From Frankia sp. AiPs1 (GTDB lineage Bacteria; Actinomycetota; Actinomycetes; Frankiales; Frankiaceae), in assembly GCF_023716945.1 (NCBI RefSeq), contig NZ_JAMQQF010000019.1, forward strand, positions 1-33,391: a stretch of 33,391 bases of DNA. The letters run 5' to 3'. A program made the position numbers and the translations under genes. The stretch's first letter is position 1. Every line of letters begins with the position of its first letter. The notes under the pieces are model-generated. The model saw only the letters and a program-made list of their open reading frames with translations, was not told where the DNA came from and did no database searches. Of this stretch, positions 17,096-25,139 are shown piece after piece.

Positions 17096-17716
17096 GGTCG
17101 ACGTCAGCCGGCCGCCCAACAAGCGGCCCGGTCGGGGGCAGCTTGGCGGATGGCCTCCGGGCGACCCGACTCGAGTCGGGTCGGGTCGGGGAGCTTCGGT
17201 TGGCGGACAGGGACCAGGCCTTCGGCTCGGGCGTTGCGCCGGGCGGCCGTCGGAGTCACCGCCTTCGGCACCGTGGGATGCCTGCTGGTGGCGGGTTGCG
17301 GTGGGCCGGGACCGGTCCGACTGACCAATGTGCCGGTACCGGTGCCGGCCGACCGGGCGTCCTGCGCAGCCCTCATCGGGGTGTTGCCGTCCTCACTTGG
17401 TCACGGGCTCGACCGGCGTCGGCTTGATCCGCCACGGGACACCGCGGCGGCCTACGGCGGGGGACCGATCGTCCTCACCTGCGGGGTCTCGGGGGTGCCG
17501 GCAAGCTACCGGCCGGACTCGATGCTGTCGGAGGTCGATGGGGTCGGGTGGTTCGCGGAGAAGCTCGGGGAAAGTGTGCGGTACTCGACTCCGACCCGGC
17601 TGCCCCACGTCGTGCTCACCCTGCCGGGTTCCGCGTCAACCGAGGTGCAACCTTTCGACATCCTTGTCTCCGTCGGCCCGGCCGTGCGGGCACACAGCGC
17701 TTCGACGACGCCGTGA
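17069..17716 (+). CDS. DUF3515 family lipoprotein
   Basis: Putative exported lipoprotein with the DUF3515 domain; the role of the family is unknown. A lipobox LLVAGC follows a hydrophobic stretch (RRAAVGVTAFGTVGCLLVAGC), so the mature protein should be lipid-anchored at the cell surface. The mature part contains VPVPADRASCAALIGVLPSSL and LTCGVSGVP, which are typical for DUF3515; two Cys may form a disulphide. Counterpart of Rv2980, next to ddlA in M. tuberculosis, and here also next to ddl (convergent, 46 bp). The N-terminus is doubtful: GTG 17069 puts 75 residues before the cysteine, ATG 17150 leaves 49; both exceed a normal signal peptide, and no ribosome site decides between them. Confidence 0.78.
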   Translation: MTAVGRDMQGRRQPAAQQAARSGAAWRMASGRPDSSRVGSGSFGWRTGTRPSARALRRAAVGVTAFGTVGCLLVAGCGGPGPVRLTNVPVPVPADRASCAALIGVLPSSLGHGLDRRRLDPPRDTAAAYGGGPIVLTCGVSGVPASYRPDSMLSEVDGVGWFAEKLGESVRYSTPTRLPHVVLTLPGSASTEVQPFDILVSVGPAVRAHSASTTP

Positions 17717-17762
17717 GTCCGGACGGCCGGCTCCGAGGTTCACCCGGGCGTCGGCCGCGCCG

Positions 17763-18866
17763 TCACCGCAACCCGGCGCCGTCCCGCAGGGCGAGTTGCA
17801 CAAGTCGGTCGACCAGCTGCGGGAAGGGAACCCCGCTCGCCTCCCACATCCGCGGGAACAGCGACGTCGGGGTGAATCCGGGCATCGTGTTGACCTCGTT
17901 GACGATTACCTGATCCGCTGGGGTGACGAACACGTCGACGCGCGCGAGCCCGGCGCAGTCGAGTGCTTCGAACGCCGCCACCGCCACCTGCTGCACCCGG
18001 GCCAGCGCCGTCGCCGAGAGCCGCGCGGGAATGTCGAAGCGGGTCTGATCGGAGACGTACTTCGCCTCGAAGTCGTAGAAGCCAGCCGACGAGGTAACGG
18101 TGATCTCGGCAGGAACGCTGGCGTGCGCTCCGGGCCCGTCCAGCCGGCCGAGCACCCCGCACTCGATCTCACGTCCCGTGATCGCGGCCTCGATCAGCAC
18201 CTTGGGGTCGTTCGCCCGGGCTGTCTTGACCGCCGTATCCAGCTCAGCCCAGGCGTCGACCCGGCTGATGCCGATGCTGGACCCACCACGGGCCGGCTTG
18301 ACGAAGACCGGCAGACCCAGGCGCTCCTGGTCGGCCTCGGACAGGGTCTGACCGGCCCGCAGCACGGCGTACGGGCCGATCGGCAGGCCCGCGGCCCGCA
18401 GCAGGGATTTCATGTGCTGCTTGTCCATGGCGGCCGCGCTGGCGAAGACACCTGAGCCGACGTAGGGCACCCCGGCCATCTCGAGGAGGCCCTGTACGGT
18501 CCCATCCTCCCCAAATGGGCCATGCAGGAGCGGGAAGACCACATCAATGTCCCCGGCCGGGCTGCGGAGCGCGTCGGCCGCATCGCGGGGGAGCAGGCGG
18601 GACGCGGTGGGGTCCGGGGCAAGCACGACGCTCACTCCCCGAGACGCCGTGACCGAGGGCAGTTCATCCCCTGCTGGCGCGAGGGCTTCCGCGTCTGGCA
18701 GGGCGACCCAGCGCCCCGCCGGGTCGATGCCGACCAAGGCGACGTCGTAGACGTCAGGGTCGAGCGCGCGCAGCACGCCGCCGGCAGACACGCAGGAGAT
18801 CGCGTGCTCCGTGCTGCGGCCGCCGAACAGGAGGGCGAGTCGAATCCGACGCCTGGTGCCTGCCAT
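17763..18866 (-). CDS. ddl: D-alanine--D-alanine ligase
   Basis: ATP-grasp ligase joining two D-alanines for peptidoglycan. 367 residues. Motifs: LALLFGGRSTEHAISCVSA (N-terminal, substrate 1), PLLHGPFGEDGTVQGLLEM, GGSSIGISRV (loop binding phosphate), YDFEAKYVSD in the omega loop and NEVNTMPGFTPTSLFPRM (metal ligands). The Lys-Tyr of EAKY is the form seen in D-Ala-D-Ala ligases rather than VanA-type D-lactate ligases, so no sign of vancomycin resistance. ATG at 18866. Divergent from the HNH gene. Confidence 0.96.
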   Translation of the reverse strand: MAGTRRRIRLALLFGGRSTEHAISCVSAGGVLRALDPDVYDVALVGIDPAGRWVALPDAEALAPAGDELPSVTASRGVSVVLAPDPTASRLLPRDAADALRSPAGDIDVVFPLLHGPFGEDGTVQGLLEMAGVPYVGSGVFASAAAMDKQHMKSLLRAAGLPIGPYAVLRAGQTLSEADQERLGLPVFVKPARGGSSIGISRVDAWAELDTAVKTARANDPKVLIEAAITGREIECGVLGRLDGPGAHASVPAEITVTSSAGFYDFEAKYVSDQTRFDIPARLSATALARVQQVAVAAFEALDCAGLARVDVFVTPADQVIVNEVNTMPGFTPTSLFPRMWEASGVPFPQLVDRLVQLALRDGAGLR

Positions 18867-18918
18867 GCCGGGACACTAGCGGATCGACGCCGAGGTCCGA
18901 GGCCGCCCCCGACGACGG

Positions 18919-18963
18919 CGTCCGGCGCCGTCACCGTTCCGGTCGACCGGCTGGCGCCGGACG
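18919..18963. promoter_or_regulatory. 11-bp inverted repeat around a 12-bp palindrome, ddl upstream region
   Basis: CGTCCGGCGCC (18919-18929) and GGCGCCGGACG (18953-18963) form a perfect inverted repeat; the 23-bp spacer contains CCGGTCGACCGG (18939-18950), itself a perfect palindrome. It lies 53 bp upstream of the ddl start. GC-rich DNA makes chance dyads common, so the role is uncertain. Confidence 0.4.
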
Positions 18964-19035
18964 GCCCGATGGTCGGCGCTGACCTGCGCCGACCGGATTG
19001 ACCACGGGCGTCGGGCGAAGTCGTCGGAGCGGTGA

Positions 19036-19052
19036 TGCATAATCGAATGCAT
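19036..19052 (+). promoter_or_regulatory. Possible -10 box for a leaderless HNH transcript
   Basis: CATAAT (19038-19043) lies seven bases before the ATG at 19051, the spacing expected if transcription begins at the start codon. No Shine-Dalgarno is visible within 20 bases. The same stretch holds TGCAT / ATGCA arms (19036-19040, 19047-19051). No good -35 at normal distance (a TTGACC at 18998 is too far). Confidence 0.35.
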
Positions 19053-20367
19053 GTTCGACTCAACTGTAGGGGCAGACGAGATCCCTCCGGACGGCGTGGC
19101 TCGGTCCGTCAACGATGAGCGCGCGAGCCGGTCCGCCTCGGTGAACCCGGACCGGGCGAGTCCGCCACCCGGGCCGGCGACCGTGTTCGGGCGGCCCGTG
19201 GACGATCTGAGCGACGACGAGTGCCTCCATCTGGACGGCCGGATCGCTCGAGAACTGGCGAGGCTCGAGGCGTGGCGGCTGCGGGTGCGGGCCAGGTTCG
19301 CCCAGCTTCGTCCGCCGCTTGCGGGCGACAAGGAAGGCGCGGAGCGTGGATTCAGCGAGTTCGCCGGGGACGAGATCGCGGCCGTGGCACGTTCCGCGCC
19401 CGCCGCCGCCGGACGCCAGCTTGAGCTGGCAGTAGCGGTGGTCAATCGGCTCCCCGAGACGCTTGCGGCGTTGGAGTCTGGCGAGATCGATCCAGACCGG
19501 GTGCGAGCGATGGCCGACGTCACGAAAAGCCTCGACGCCAGCCAGGCCCGCATGGTCGAGGCCAGGGTGCTGGCGCGCGGAGCACGGGCGAGCTGCCCCA
19601 GCTTCCGGGCCGCGGTGACCAGGTCGGTTCTCGCCGTCGACCCGGACGGAGCGCAGCGGCGTCGGCGCCGGCGGGAGCGTGATCGCCACGTCCGGACTCG
19701 CCCCAAAGAGGACGGGATGGGGGAGTTGTCGGCGCTTTTGCCCGCGGATCGGATGGTCGCCGTCTATCGGCACATCGATGCACTCGCCCGAGACGCCGGG
19801 GGGCCGGGCGACGAGCGCAGTGTCGGGGAGCGTCGAGCCGACGTGCTGGTCGATCTGGTGCTGGGGGAGCGACACGGGTCAGTCGCCACCGAGGTCTCGG
19901 TCGTGGTGTCTCTGGCAACGTTGATGGGGCTCTCGACCGCGCCTGGTGAGCTCGAAGGGTACGGTCCGATCCCGGCCGAGCTGGCTCGCGAGCTCGCCCA
20001 TGGTTCACGTTCGAGCTGGCGGCGCATCGTCACCGATCCCCTTCACGGTTCGGTGCTCGACGTGGGAGACAGACGTCATCCTTCGCCGGAGATGGCCCGG
20101 TTCATCCGTGCACGAGACAGGACCTGTGTCTTCCCGGGATGCTCCAAGCCGGCACGCGACTGCGACCTTGATCATACGACGTCGCACGCGGACGGCGGGA
20201 AGACCCGGGTCGACAACACGGATCCGCTGTGCCGTCACCACCACCGGTTGAAGCATGCCGGGATCTGGATCCTGAGCCAACCGGTGCCAGGCCACCACGT
20301 CTGGACGACTCAGACCGGGCATCAGTTCGTCAGCGAGCCCGAACCCTACCTCGACGAAGTGGTGTAG
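19051..20367 (+). CDS. DUF222 / HNH endonuclease-domain protein (13E12 family)
   Basis: 438-residue protein with an N-terminal helical DUF222 region (about 50-330) and a C-terminal HNH nuclease domain. The HNH core runs from FIRARDRTCVFPGCSKPA through CDLDHTTSHADGG (Cys371, catalytic His near 375) to DNTDPLCRHHHRLKH, with the zinc cysteine pairs and metal histidines intact. This family is multi-copy in actinobacteria; members include the REP13E12 elements of M. tuberculosis. Its biological role is not known, and it may be a selfish or phage-defence element. Codon use is GC-rich like the neighbours, so it is not a recent arrival. It sits where thiL and ung lie in Mycobacterium. Convergent with rpmB, with stop codons six bases apart. 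Confidence 0.9.
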   Translation: MFDSTVGADEIPPDGVARSVNDERASRSASVNPDRASPPPGPATVFGRPVDDLSDDECLHLDGRIARELARLEAWRLRVRARFAQLRPPLAGDKEGAERGFSEFAGDEIAAVARSAPAAAGRQLELAVAVVNRLPETLAALESGEIDPDRVRAMADVTKSLDASQARMVEARVLARGARASCPSFRAAVTRSVLAVDPDGAQRRRRRRERDRHVRTRPKEDGMGELSALLPADRMVAVYRHIDALARDAGGPGDERSVGERRADVLVDLVLGERHGSVATEVSVVVSLATLMGLSTAPGELEGYGPIPAELARELAHGSRSSWRRIVTDPLHGSVLDVGDRRHPSPEMARFIRARDRTCVFPGCSKPARDCDLDHTTSHADGGKTRVDNTDPLCRHHHRLKHAGIWILSQPVPGHHVWTTQTGHQFVSEPEPYLDEVV

Positions 20368-20373
20368 ATCGCG

Positions 20374-20562
20374 TCAGGCGCGCGCAACCTTGCCCGCCTT
20401 GATGCAGGAGGTGCAGACGTTCAGCCGTCGACGGGTGCCACCCACGACGGCTCGGACCGTCTGGATGTTCGGGTTCCAGCGACGGCGAGTGCGTCGGTGG
20501 GAGTGGGAGACCGACATACCGAAGCCCGGTCCCTTGCCGCAGACGTCGCACACCGAAGACAC
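20374..20562 (-). CDS. rpmB: 50S ribosomal protein L28
   Basis: 62-residue ribosomal protein: [20 protein letters not shown], then the basic [16 protein letters not shown] stretch, and [10 protein letters not shown]. The four cysteines (CDVC, CTSC) mark the zinc-binding (C+) form. The GTG at 20562 with an upstream GGAG is the likely start; the frame is open 13 codons further but that part ([13 protein letters not shown]) is not homologous. Single gene on the minus strand, divergent from recG. Confidence 0.95.
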   Translation of the reverse strand: MSSVCDVCGKGPGFGMSVSHSHRRTRRRWNPNIQTVRAVVGGTRRRLNVCTSCIKAGKVARA

Positions 20563-20589
20563 GAGAAACACTCCGTCGAAGTAGTAATG

Positions 20590-20610
20590 GTCCCGGTGCA
20601 TGCCCGGGAC
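20590..20610 (-). promoter_or_regulatory. Hairpin in the rpmB upstream region
   Basis: GTCCCGG (20590-20596), a 7-nt loop that is mostly GCATGC, and CCGGGAC (20604-20610), 27 bp upstream of the rpmB start. It might be in the L28 leader, where ribosomal protein genes can be controlled, or be an operator. Confidence 0.3.
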
Positions 20611-20779
20611 GTCGGGCGGTCAGGACCGCGATCGTACTCATCCCGTGAGCCTGATGGCTCGATCGGGAGAACTCGCGCAGCAGCGACCTGGTTGAGGTTA
20701 CCCCAGGCGCTGTGGTCCCGGTCGTGGGGCACAAGGCGATCGAGCTCGGCGCCGGCGGCGGTTCGGGCAGTATCTGGGT

Positions 20780-22957
20780 GTGGTCGACCTCGACACGCCC
20801 CTGAAGTCACTCCTCGGCCCGCGAGCCGCCACCCTGTTGGCGGAGGGCCTCGAGCTGAATGTGGTCGGTGATCTCCTGGCGCATCTGCCTCGCCGGTATC
20901 ACGAGCGGGGCGAACTGACGGATCTCGCCGATCTGGCCGTCGGTGACACAGTCACGGTCCAGGCCCGGGTGGAGAAGATCGAGCGCCGCCCGATGCGGGG
21001 CAGCCGCCGATCCATGCTGCGAGTCACCGTGACAGACGGCACCCATGCGCTGGCTCTGACCTTCTTCAACCAGAGCTGGCGCGAACGCGACCTGCGTCCC
21101 GGGACGACAGCCCTGTTCGCCGGAAAGGTCGACGAGTACCGCGGCCTCCGGCAGCTGACCAACCCCGAGGTCCAGCTGCTGGAGTCGGAGGTCGAGAGCG
21201 ACGTCACCGGCCCGCTGTTCGCGAACGCGCTGGTGCCGATCTATCCCGCCGCCGCCAAGGTACCGAGCTGGACCTTGGCAAGATGCGTCCGCCTGGCCTT
21301 GGACTCCCTCGGCCCTCTCGAGGACCCGCTGCCGGAGGAGCTCCGTCGGCGGCATCGACTGTCCACGCTCGCCGAGGCTTATCGGCTGGTGCATCAACCC
21401 TCTAACCGTGGCGAGGTGGTCACGGGGCGAAAGCGTCTGACCTGGGACGAGGCTCTGGTCCTACAGGTGGCGCTGGCGCGCCGCCGCCACGAGGTGGAAG
21501 CGTTGGCGACGACCGCCCGCAGTGCCAGGCCGCACGGCCTGCTGGCCGCGTTCGATGCCGCGCTGCCCTTCCCTCTCACGGCAGGCCAACGTGAGGTGGG
21601 TGCCACCATAGCGGCGGATATCGGGCGTCCGGTGCCGATGCACCGCCTCCTGCAAGGCGAGGTCGGGTCTGGCAAGACGGTCGTGGCGCTGCGGTCGATG
21701 CTCATCGTGGTGGACGCGGGCGGCCAGGCTGTCCTCCTTGCACCGACCGAGACGCTCGCCGCCCAGCATTGCCGGAGCCTGCGGGAGATGCTCGGCGATC
21801 TGGCGCGATCCGGCGAGCTCGGTGCCGACGAGATAGCGACTCGGGTGACCCTGGTCACTGGTTCGATGGGCGCCCGCGCGCGGCGGGAGGCGTTGGCGGA
21901 CATCGCGGAGGGCTCGGCCGGTCTCATCGTCGGGACTCATGCGCTGCTGCACGAAGCGGTCGTCTTCGCGGATCTTGGTCTGATCGTCGTCGATGAGCAG
22001 CACCGGTTCGGCGTCGAACAGCGTGATGCGCTGCGGGCGCGGGGTCGGCGCCCACCGCACCTGCTTGTCATGACGGCGACCCCGATTCCACGGACCGTGG
22101 CCATGACGGTCTTCGGAGATCTTGAGGTATCAGAGCTCACCGAGTTGCCAAGCGGCCGCTCACCGATTGCCACGTTCGTCGTTCCCGCAGCCATCCGTTC
22201 GTGGACCGACCGGATGTGGGGTCGGATCCGAGACGAAGTTGCGGACGGTCGCCAGGCCTACGTCGTCTGCCCCCGAATCGGCGGAGACAGCGTGGACGAC
22301 GATCCCGGCGCGCTCTCGGACGAGGCGGCGGGGTCGGCGGGACGTCCGGCGGCGACGGTGACGGACGTGCTGCCACAGTTGGTGGACGGTGAACTCGCGG
22401 GCCTGCGGGTGGAAGCGTTGCATGGCCGTCTCCCGGCGGCACAACGGGAGGCCACGATGACTCGCTTCGCCGAGGGGCAGATCGATGTACTGGTGGCGAC
22501 CACGGTCATCGAAGTTGGGGTGAACGTACCCAACGCGACGGTGATGGTGGTTCTCGACGCGGATCGGTTTGGTGTGTCGCAGCTCCACCAGCTGCGGGGC
22601 CGAGTGGGGCGTGGTACCGCAGCTGGGTGGTGCTTGTTGCACACGGGGGCGGATCAGGGAACGCCAGCTTGGGACAGGCTGGGAGCGGTCGCCGCGACTA
22701 ACGACGGCGCGGAACTCGCCCGACTCGATCTGGCTCAGCGTCGGGAAGGGGACGTGCTCGGCGCGGCTCAGTCAGGGGGACGCCGATCCCTGAAGCTGCT
22801 GGCGCTGCTGAGGGACGAGGAGCTGATCCGGGAGGCGCGCGTAGAGGCAACCCGACTTGTTGATGCCGATCCCGAACTGGATCAGCATCCCGCCCTGCGG
22901 CGGCTGCTTGACGCAGCGCTCGATGATGCAAGTGCGGCCTTTCTCGAGAAGGGATGA
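20780..22957 (+). CDS. recG: ATP-dependent DNA helicase RecG
   Basis: Helicase that reverses stalled forks and branch-migrates junctions. 725 residues, near the usual length. The wedge (OB-fold) domain occupies about 60-160 (VTVQARVEKIERRPM ... LTFFNQSW). Helicase motifs: Walker A GEVGSGKTVVAL (about 294), LLAPTETLAAQH, DEQH box VVDEQHRFGVEQR (Asp405), VMTATPIPRTVAMTVFGD, then VEALHGRLPAAQRE, VATTVIEVGVNVPNAT and LHQLRGRVGRG. The RecG-specific C-terminal part follows. Start GTG 20780 (MVDLDTPLKSLLGPR). First gene of the recG-rsmD-coaD operon, with 10 bp to rsmD. Confidence 0.96.
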   Translation: MVDLDTPLKSLLGPRAATLLAEGLELNVVGDLLAHLPRRYHERGELTDLADLAVGDTVTVQARVEKIERRPMRGSRRSMLRVTVTDGTHALALTFFNQSWRERDLRPGTTALFAGKVDEYRGLRQLTNPEVQLLESEVESDVTGPLFANALVPIYPAAAKVPSWTLARCVRLALDSLGPLEDPLPEELRRRHRLSTLAEAYRLVHQPSNRGEVVTGRKRLTWDEALVLQVALARRRHEVEALATTARSARPHGLLAAFDAALPFPLTAGQREVGATIAADIGRPVPMHRLLQGEVGSGKTVVALRSMLIVVDAGGQAVLLAPTETLAAQHCRSLREMLGDLARSGELGADEIATRVTLVTGSMGARARREALADIAEGSAGLIVGTHALLHEAVVFADLGLIVVDEQHRFGVEQRDALRARGRRPPHLLVMTATPIPRTVAMTVFGDLEVSELTELPSGRSPIATFVVPAAIRSWTDRMWGRIRDEVADGRQAYVVCPRIGGDSVDDDPGALSDEAAGSAGRPAATVTDVLPQLVDGELAGLRVEALHGRLPAAQREATMTRFAEGQIDVLVATTVIEVGVNVPNATVMVVLDADRFGVSQLHQLRGRVGRGTAAGWCLLHTGADQGTPAWDRLGAVAATNDGAELARLDLAQRREGDVLGAAQSGGRRSLKLLALLRDEELIREARVEATRLVDADPELDQHPALRRLLDAALDDASAAFLEKG

Positions 22958-22967
22958 CAGGGCCTCG

Positions 22968-23525
22968 ATGACGCGAATTATCGGTGGAGCCGCAGGCGGT
23001 CGCCAACTCGTCGTTCCCGCGAGTCGATCCACCCGGCCGACGTCGGATCGTGCCCGCGAGGGCCTGTTCAACACGCTGTCGACGTGTGTCGACCTGCCGG
23101 GCGCCCGGGTTGCGGATCTCTACGCGGGCTCGGGTGCGGTGGGACTGGAGGCGTTGTCCCGTGGCGCATCGCATGCTCTTCTTGTCGACCATGATCCGGC
23201 GGCGGTCCGGGCCCTGCAGCGGAACGTGACTGCTTTGGGACTTTCCGGCGCTGAGATCGTTCAGGCTCCGGTGGCGCGTGTGGTGCAGAACACTTCGGGG
23301 GATCCCTACGATGTGGTGTTCCTCGATCCGCCATATGCGATGAGCGACATCGAGCTCGGTGAAGTGCTGGCAAAGCTCTGTTGTGGCACATGGCTGGCTG
23401 CGGAGGGTGTCTGTGTAGTCGAAAGGTCTCACCGATCGGGTCCGGTTGCGTGGCCGGACGGGTTGTGTGCACTGCGTGACCGGAGGTACGGGGAGGGTGT
23501 TCTCTGGTACGGTATTCGATCATGA
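22968..23525 (+). CDS. rsmD: 16S rRNA (guanine966-N2)-methyltransferase
   Basis: SAM-dependent methyltransferase acting on 16S rRNA in the small subunit. 185 residues. N-terminal MTRIIGGAAGGRQLVVP with STRPTSDRAREGLFN are the family hallmark; the SAM site is VADLYAGSGAVGLEALSRGA, and the catalytic motif is VFLDPPYAM. ATG at 22968; the longer upstream frame runs inside recG. Stop overlaps the coaD start (ATGA), implying coupled translation. Confidence 0.94.
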   Translation: MTRIIGGAAGGRQLVVPASRSTRPTSDRAREGLFNTLSTCVDLPGARVADLYAGSGAVGLEALSRGASHALLVDHDPAAVRALQRNVTALGLSGAEIVQAPVARVVQNTSGDPYDVVFLDPPYAMSDIELGEVLAKLCCGTWLAAEGVCVVERSHRSGPVAWPDGLCALRDRRYGEGVLWYGIRS

Positions 23526-24010
23526 GGAGGGCAGTCTGTCCCGGTTCATTTGATCCGATCACCAATGGCCATCTCGACATCGTCATCAGGGCGAGCAAGC
23601 TCTTCGACGAGGTCGTGGTCGCTGTTTCGATCAACAAGAACAAGGCCACCCTGTTCACTATCGACGAGCGCATGGAGCTCATTCGTGAGGCGGTGCGCAA
23701 TCATCCGATGGCGCCGTCCAACGTCGTGGTGGATGCATCGCACGGCCTGGTGGTCGACTTCTGTCGCGCGCGCGGTATCCAGTCAATCGTCAAAGGTCTG
23801 CGCGCGGTGAGCGATTTTGACTACGAACTTCAGATGGCACAGATGAACAATTCGCTTGCAGGCGTGGAGACGCTCTTCATGAGCACGAACCCGCAGTATG
23901 CGTTTCTGTCCTCAAGCCTGGTGAAAGAGGTCGCCCGCTACGGCGGGGACGTCTCGCACCTTGTGCCGGATGTGGTGCTCAAGCAGCTCCGCGAGCGCGC
24001 GGTCGAGTAG
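23522..24010 (+). CDS. coaD: Phosphopantetheine adenylyltransferase
   Basis: Fourth step of coenzyme A synthesis: transfers AMP to 4'-phosphopantetheine. 162 residues, normal. Nucleotidyltransferase motifs PGSFDPITNGHLDIVIRA (T/HxGH) and the ISSxx-like region FLSSSLVKEVARYGGDV; VKGLRAVSDFDYELQMAQMN is a strong family signature. ATG at 23522 overlaps the end of rsmD by 4 bp. End of operon; the next gene is 320 bp away. Confidence 0.97.
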   Translation: MRRAVCPGSFDPITNGHLDIVIRASKLFDEVVVAVSINKNKATLFTIDERMELIREAVRNHPMAPSNVVVDASHGLVVDFCRARGIQSIVKGLRAVSDFDYELQMAQMNNSLAGVETLFMSTNPQYAFLSSSLVKEVARYGGDVSHLVPDVVLKQLRERAVE

Positions 24011-24330
24011 TCGCTGGCCGCCGCCGGGGTGCGCCCGAGGCCGCTCGACCGGCGGTCCGCTTCGGGTGGGGGCTGACGGGGTCCGTGAGGCTGGGGTGGT
24101 CGCCTGGCCAGGTGCCGCCTGGCCAGGTGCCGACAGCATGACGGCCGTGTCGTGACCCGATCGGATACGCTGGACACGTAGTCGTCGACTAGCTGGGGTG
24201 CGTCCGGCGGTCCTCTGGGTGCCCGGAAGGGCCTTCGGGGGGCGGGCCGCTCGGCCGTCAGTCGTCGCTGCAGCAGCCCCGCCCCCAAGTAGGGTCCGCC
24301 ACCGCGGGCCTTCCCGAGCCGAACCTAGAC
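24011..24330. other. Non-coding stretch between coaD and the DUF177 gene
   Basis: No gene seen. Contents: the 15-bp duplication at 24101-24130; TAGTCG-T-CGACTA (24179-24191), a tight dyad; and TACGCT (24165-24170), which fits the TANNNT -10 pattern and could drive the DUF177-rpmF-plsX-rnc operon, without a convincing -35. Confidence 0.4.
24101..24130 (+). repeat. Perfect 15-bp tandem duplication
   Basis: CGCCTGGCCAGGTGC twice (24101-24115, 24116-24130). Each copy contains the 10-bp palindrome CCTGGCCAGG, so the pair may form two hairpins or one larger fold after coaD. Confidence 0.9.
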
Positions 24331-24963
24331 GTGAATTCGACTGCCTCCATGACTGGATTCCCCCCCCGCCGTAGGACGCCAAAGGGTCCCTGGGTGCTTG
24401 ACACCCGCGAGCTCGGCCGGCGGCCGGGGTCGATGCGTCGTGTCCAGACTCAGGTCGTGCTTCCCGCCGACCTCGGGACCGAGATGATGTGGGTACCTGC
24501 GGGAGCCGTGGCCACATTGGATCTTCGGTTGGAGTCGGTGATCGAGGGGGTGCTGGTCAGCGGCACGATCGAAGCCCCACTGAGGGGCGAGTGCGGTCGT
24601 TGTCTTGACGAGGTGTCCGATGTCGGCACGGTCGAGGTCCGGGAGCTTTTTTATTACGCTGACCGGGCGGTCGACCTGGCGGATGACGACGATGCCCGGG
24701 TCCTTGTCGATGATCACGCTGACCTCGAGCCTGTGGTCCGGGATGCGCTGGTACTCGACCTGCCGCTGTCCCCCACCTGCCGACCGGACTGCGCGGGACT
24801 GTGCGCGGACTGCGGGGCGCGGCTAGACGATGTCGGGCCGAATCACTCCCACGACCGCCTCGACGCGCGGTGGGCTGCGCTGTCCGCTGTGGCGGGAGGC
24901 AGCGCTCCGACGGGAACTGATCAGGGTCGGTCCGACCCTGACGAGAGCAAGGAGAAGGAATAG
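24331..24963 (+). CDS. DUF177 (YceD-like) protein
   Basis: Member of the DUF177/YceD family, found almost always just before rpmF; it has been linked to 23S rRNA processing or ribosome assembly in plants and E. coli, though the exact role is not settled. 210 residues. Contains [24 protein letters not shown] and the cysteine group [13 protein letters not shown] typical of the family, with an acidic stretch between. Starts: GTG 24331 or ATG 24349, neither with a ribosome site. The stop shares one base with the rpmF start, so the two are translationally coupled. The C-terminal segment also encodes a hairpin (24921-24941). Confidence 0.9.
   Translation: MNSTASMTGFPPRRRTPKGPWVLDTRELGRRPGSMRRVQTQVVLPADLGTEMMWVPAGAVATLDLRLESVIEGVLVSGTIEAPLRGECGRCLDEVSDVGTVEVRELFYYADRAVDLADDDDARVLVDDHADLEPVVRDALVLDLPLSPTCRPDCAGLCADCGARLDDVGPNHSHDRLDARWAALSAVAGGSAPTGTDQGRSDPDESKEKE
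24921..24941 (+). promoter_or_regulatory. Hairpin just upstream of the rpmF ribosome site
   Basis: TCAGGGTC, loop GGTCC, GACCCTGA: a perfect 8-bp stem within the end of the DUF177 gene, ending 7 bp before the AAGGAG of rpmF. Could control L32 translation or be an mRNA processing site (rnc is three genes further). Confidence 0.45.
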
Positions 24964-25133
24964 TGGCCGTCCCGAAGCGGCGCACCTCGCGCAGCAACAC
25001 CCGGTCTCGCCGTTCGCAGTGGAAGGCCAAGGTGCCAACCCTCGCGAAGTGCTCCCGGGGGCACGTGATCCGGCCGCACACCGTGTGCACGACGTGCGGC
25101 CGGTACAACGATCGTCAGGTGCTTGACGTCTGA
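24963..25133 (+). CDS. rpmF: 50S ribosomal protein L32
   Basis: 56-residue L32: [20 protein letters not shown] at the N-terminus, then [20 protein letters not shown] with the zinc-binding cysteines. GTG at 24963 with AAGGAG eight bases before (24949-24954). The start overlaps the DUF177 stop (TAGTG). The next gene plsX begins six bases after the stop. Confidence 0.96.
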   Translation: MAVPKRRTSRSNTRSRRSQWKAKVPTLAKCSRGHVIRPHTVCTTCGRYNDRQVLDV

Positions 25134-25139
25134 CCCGAT

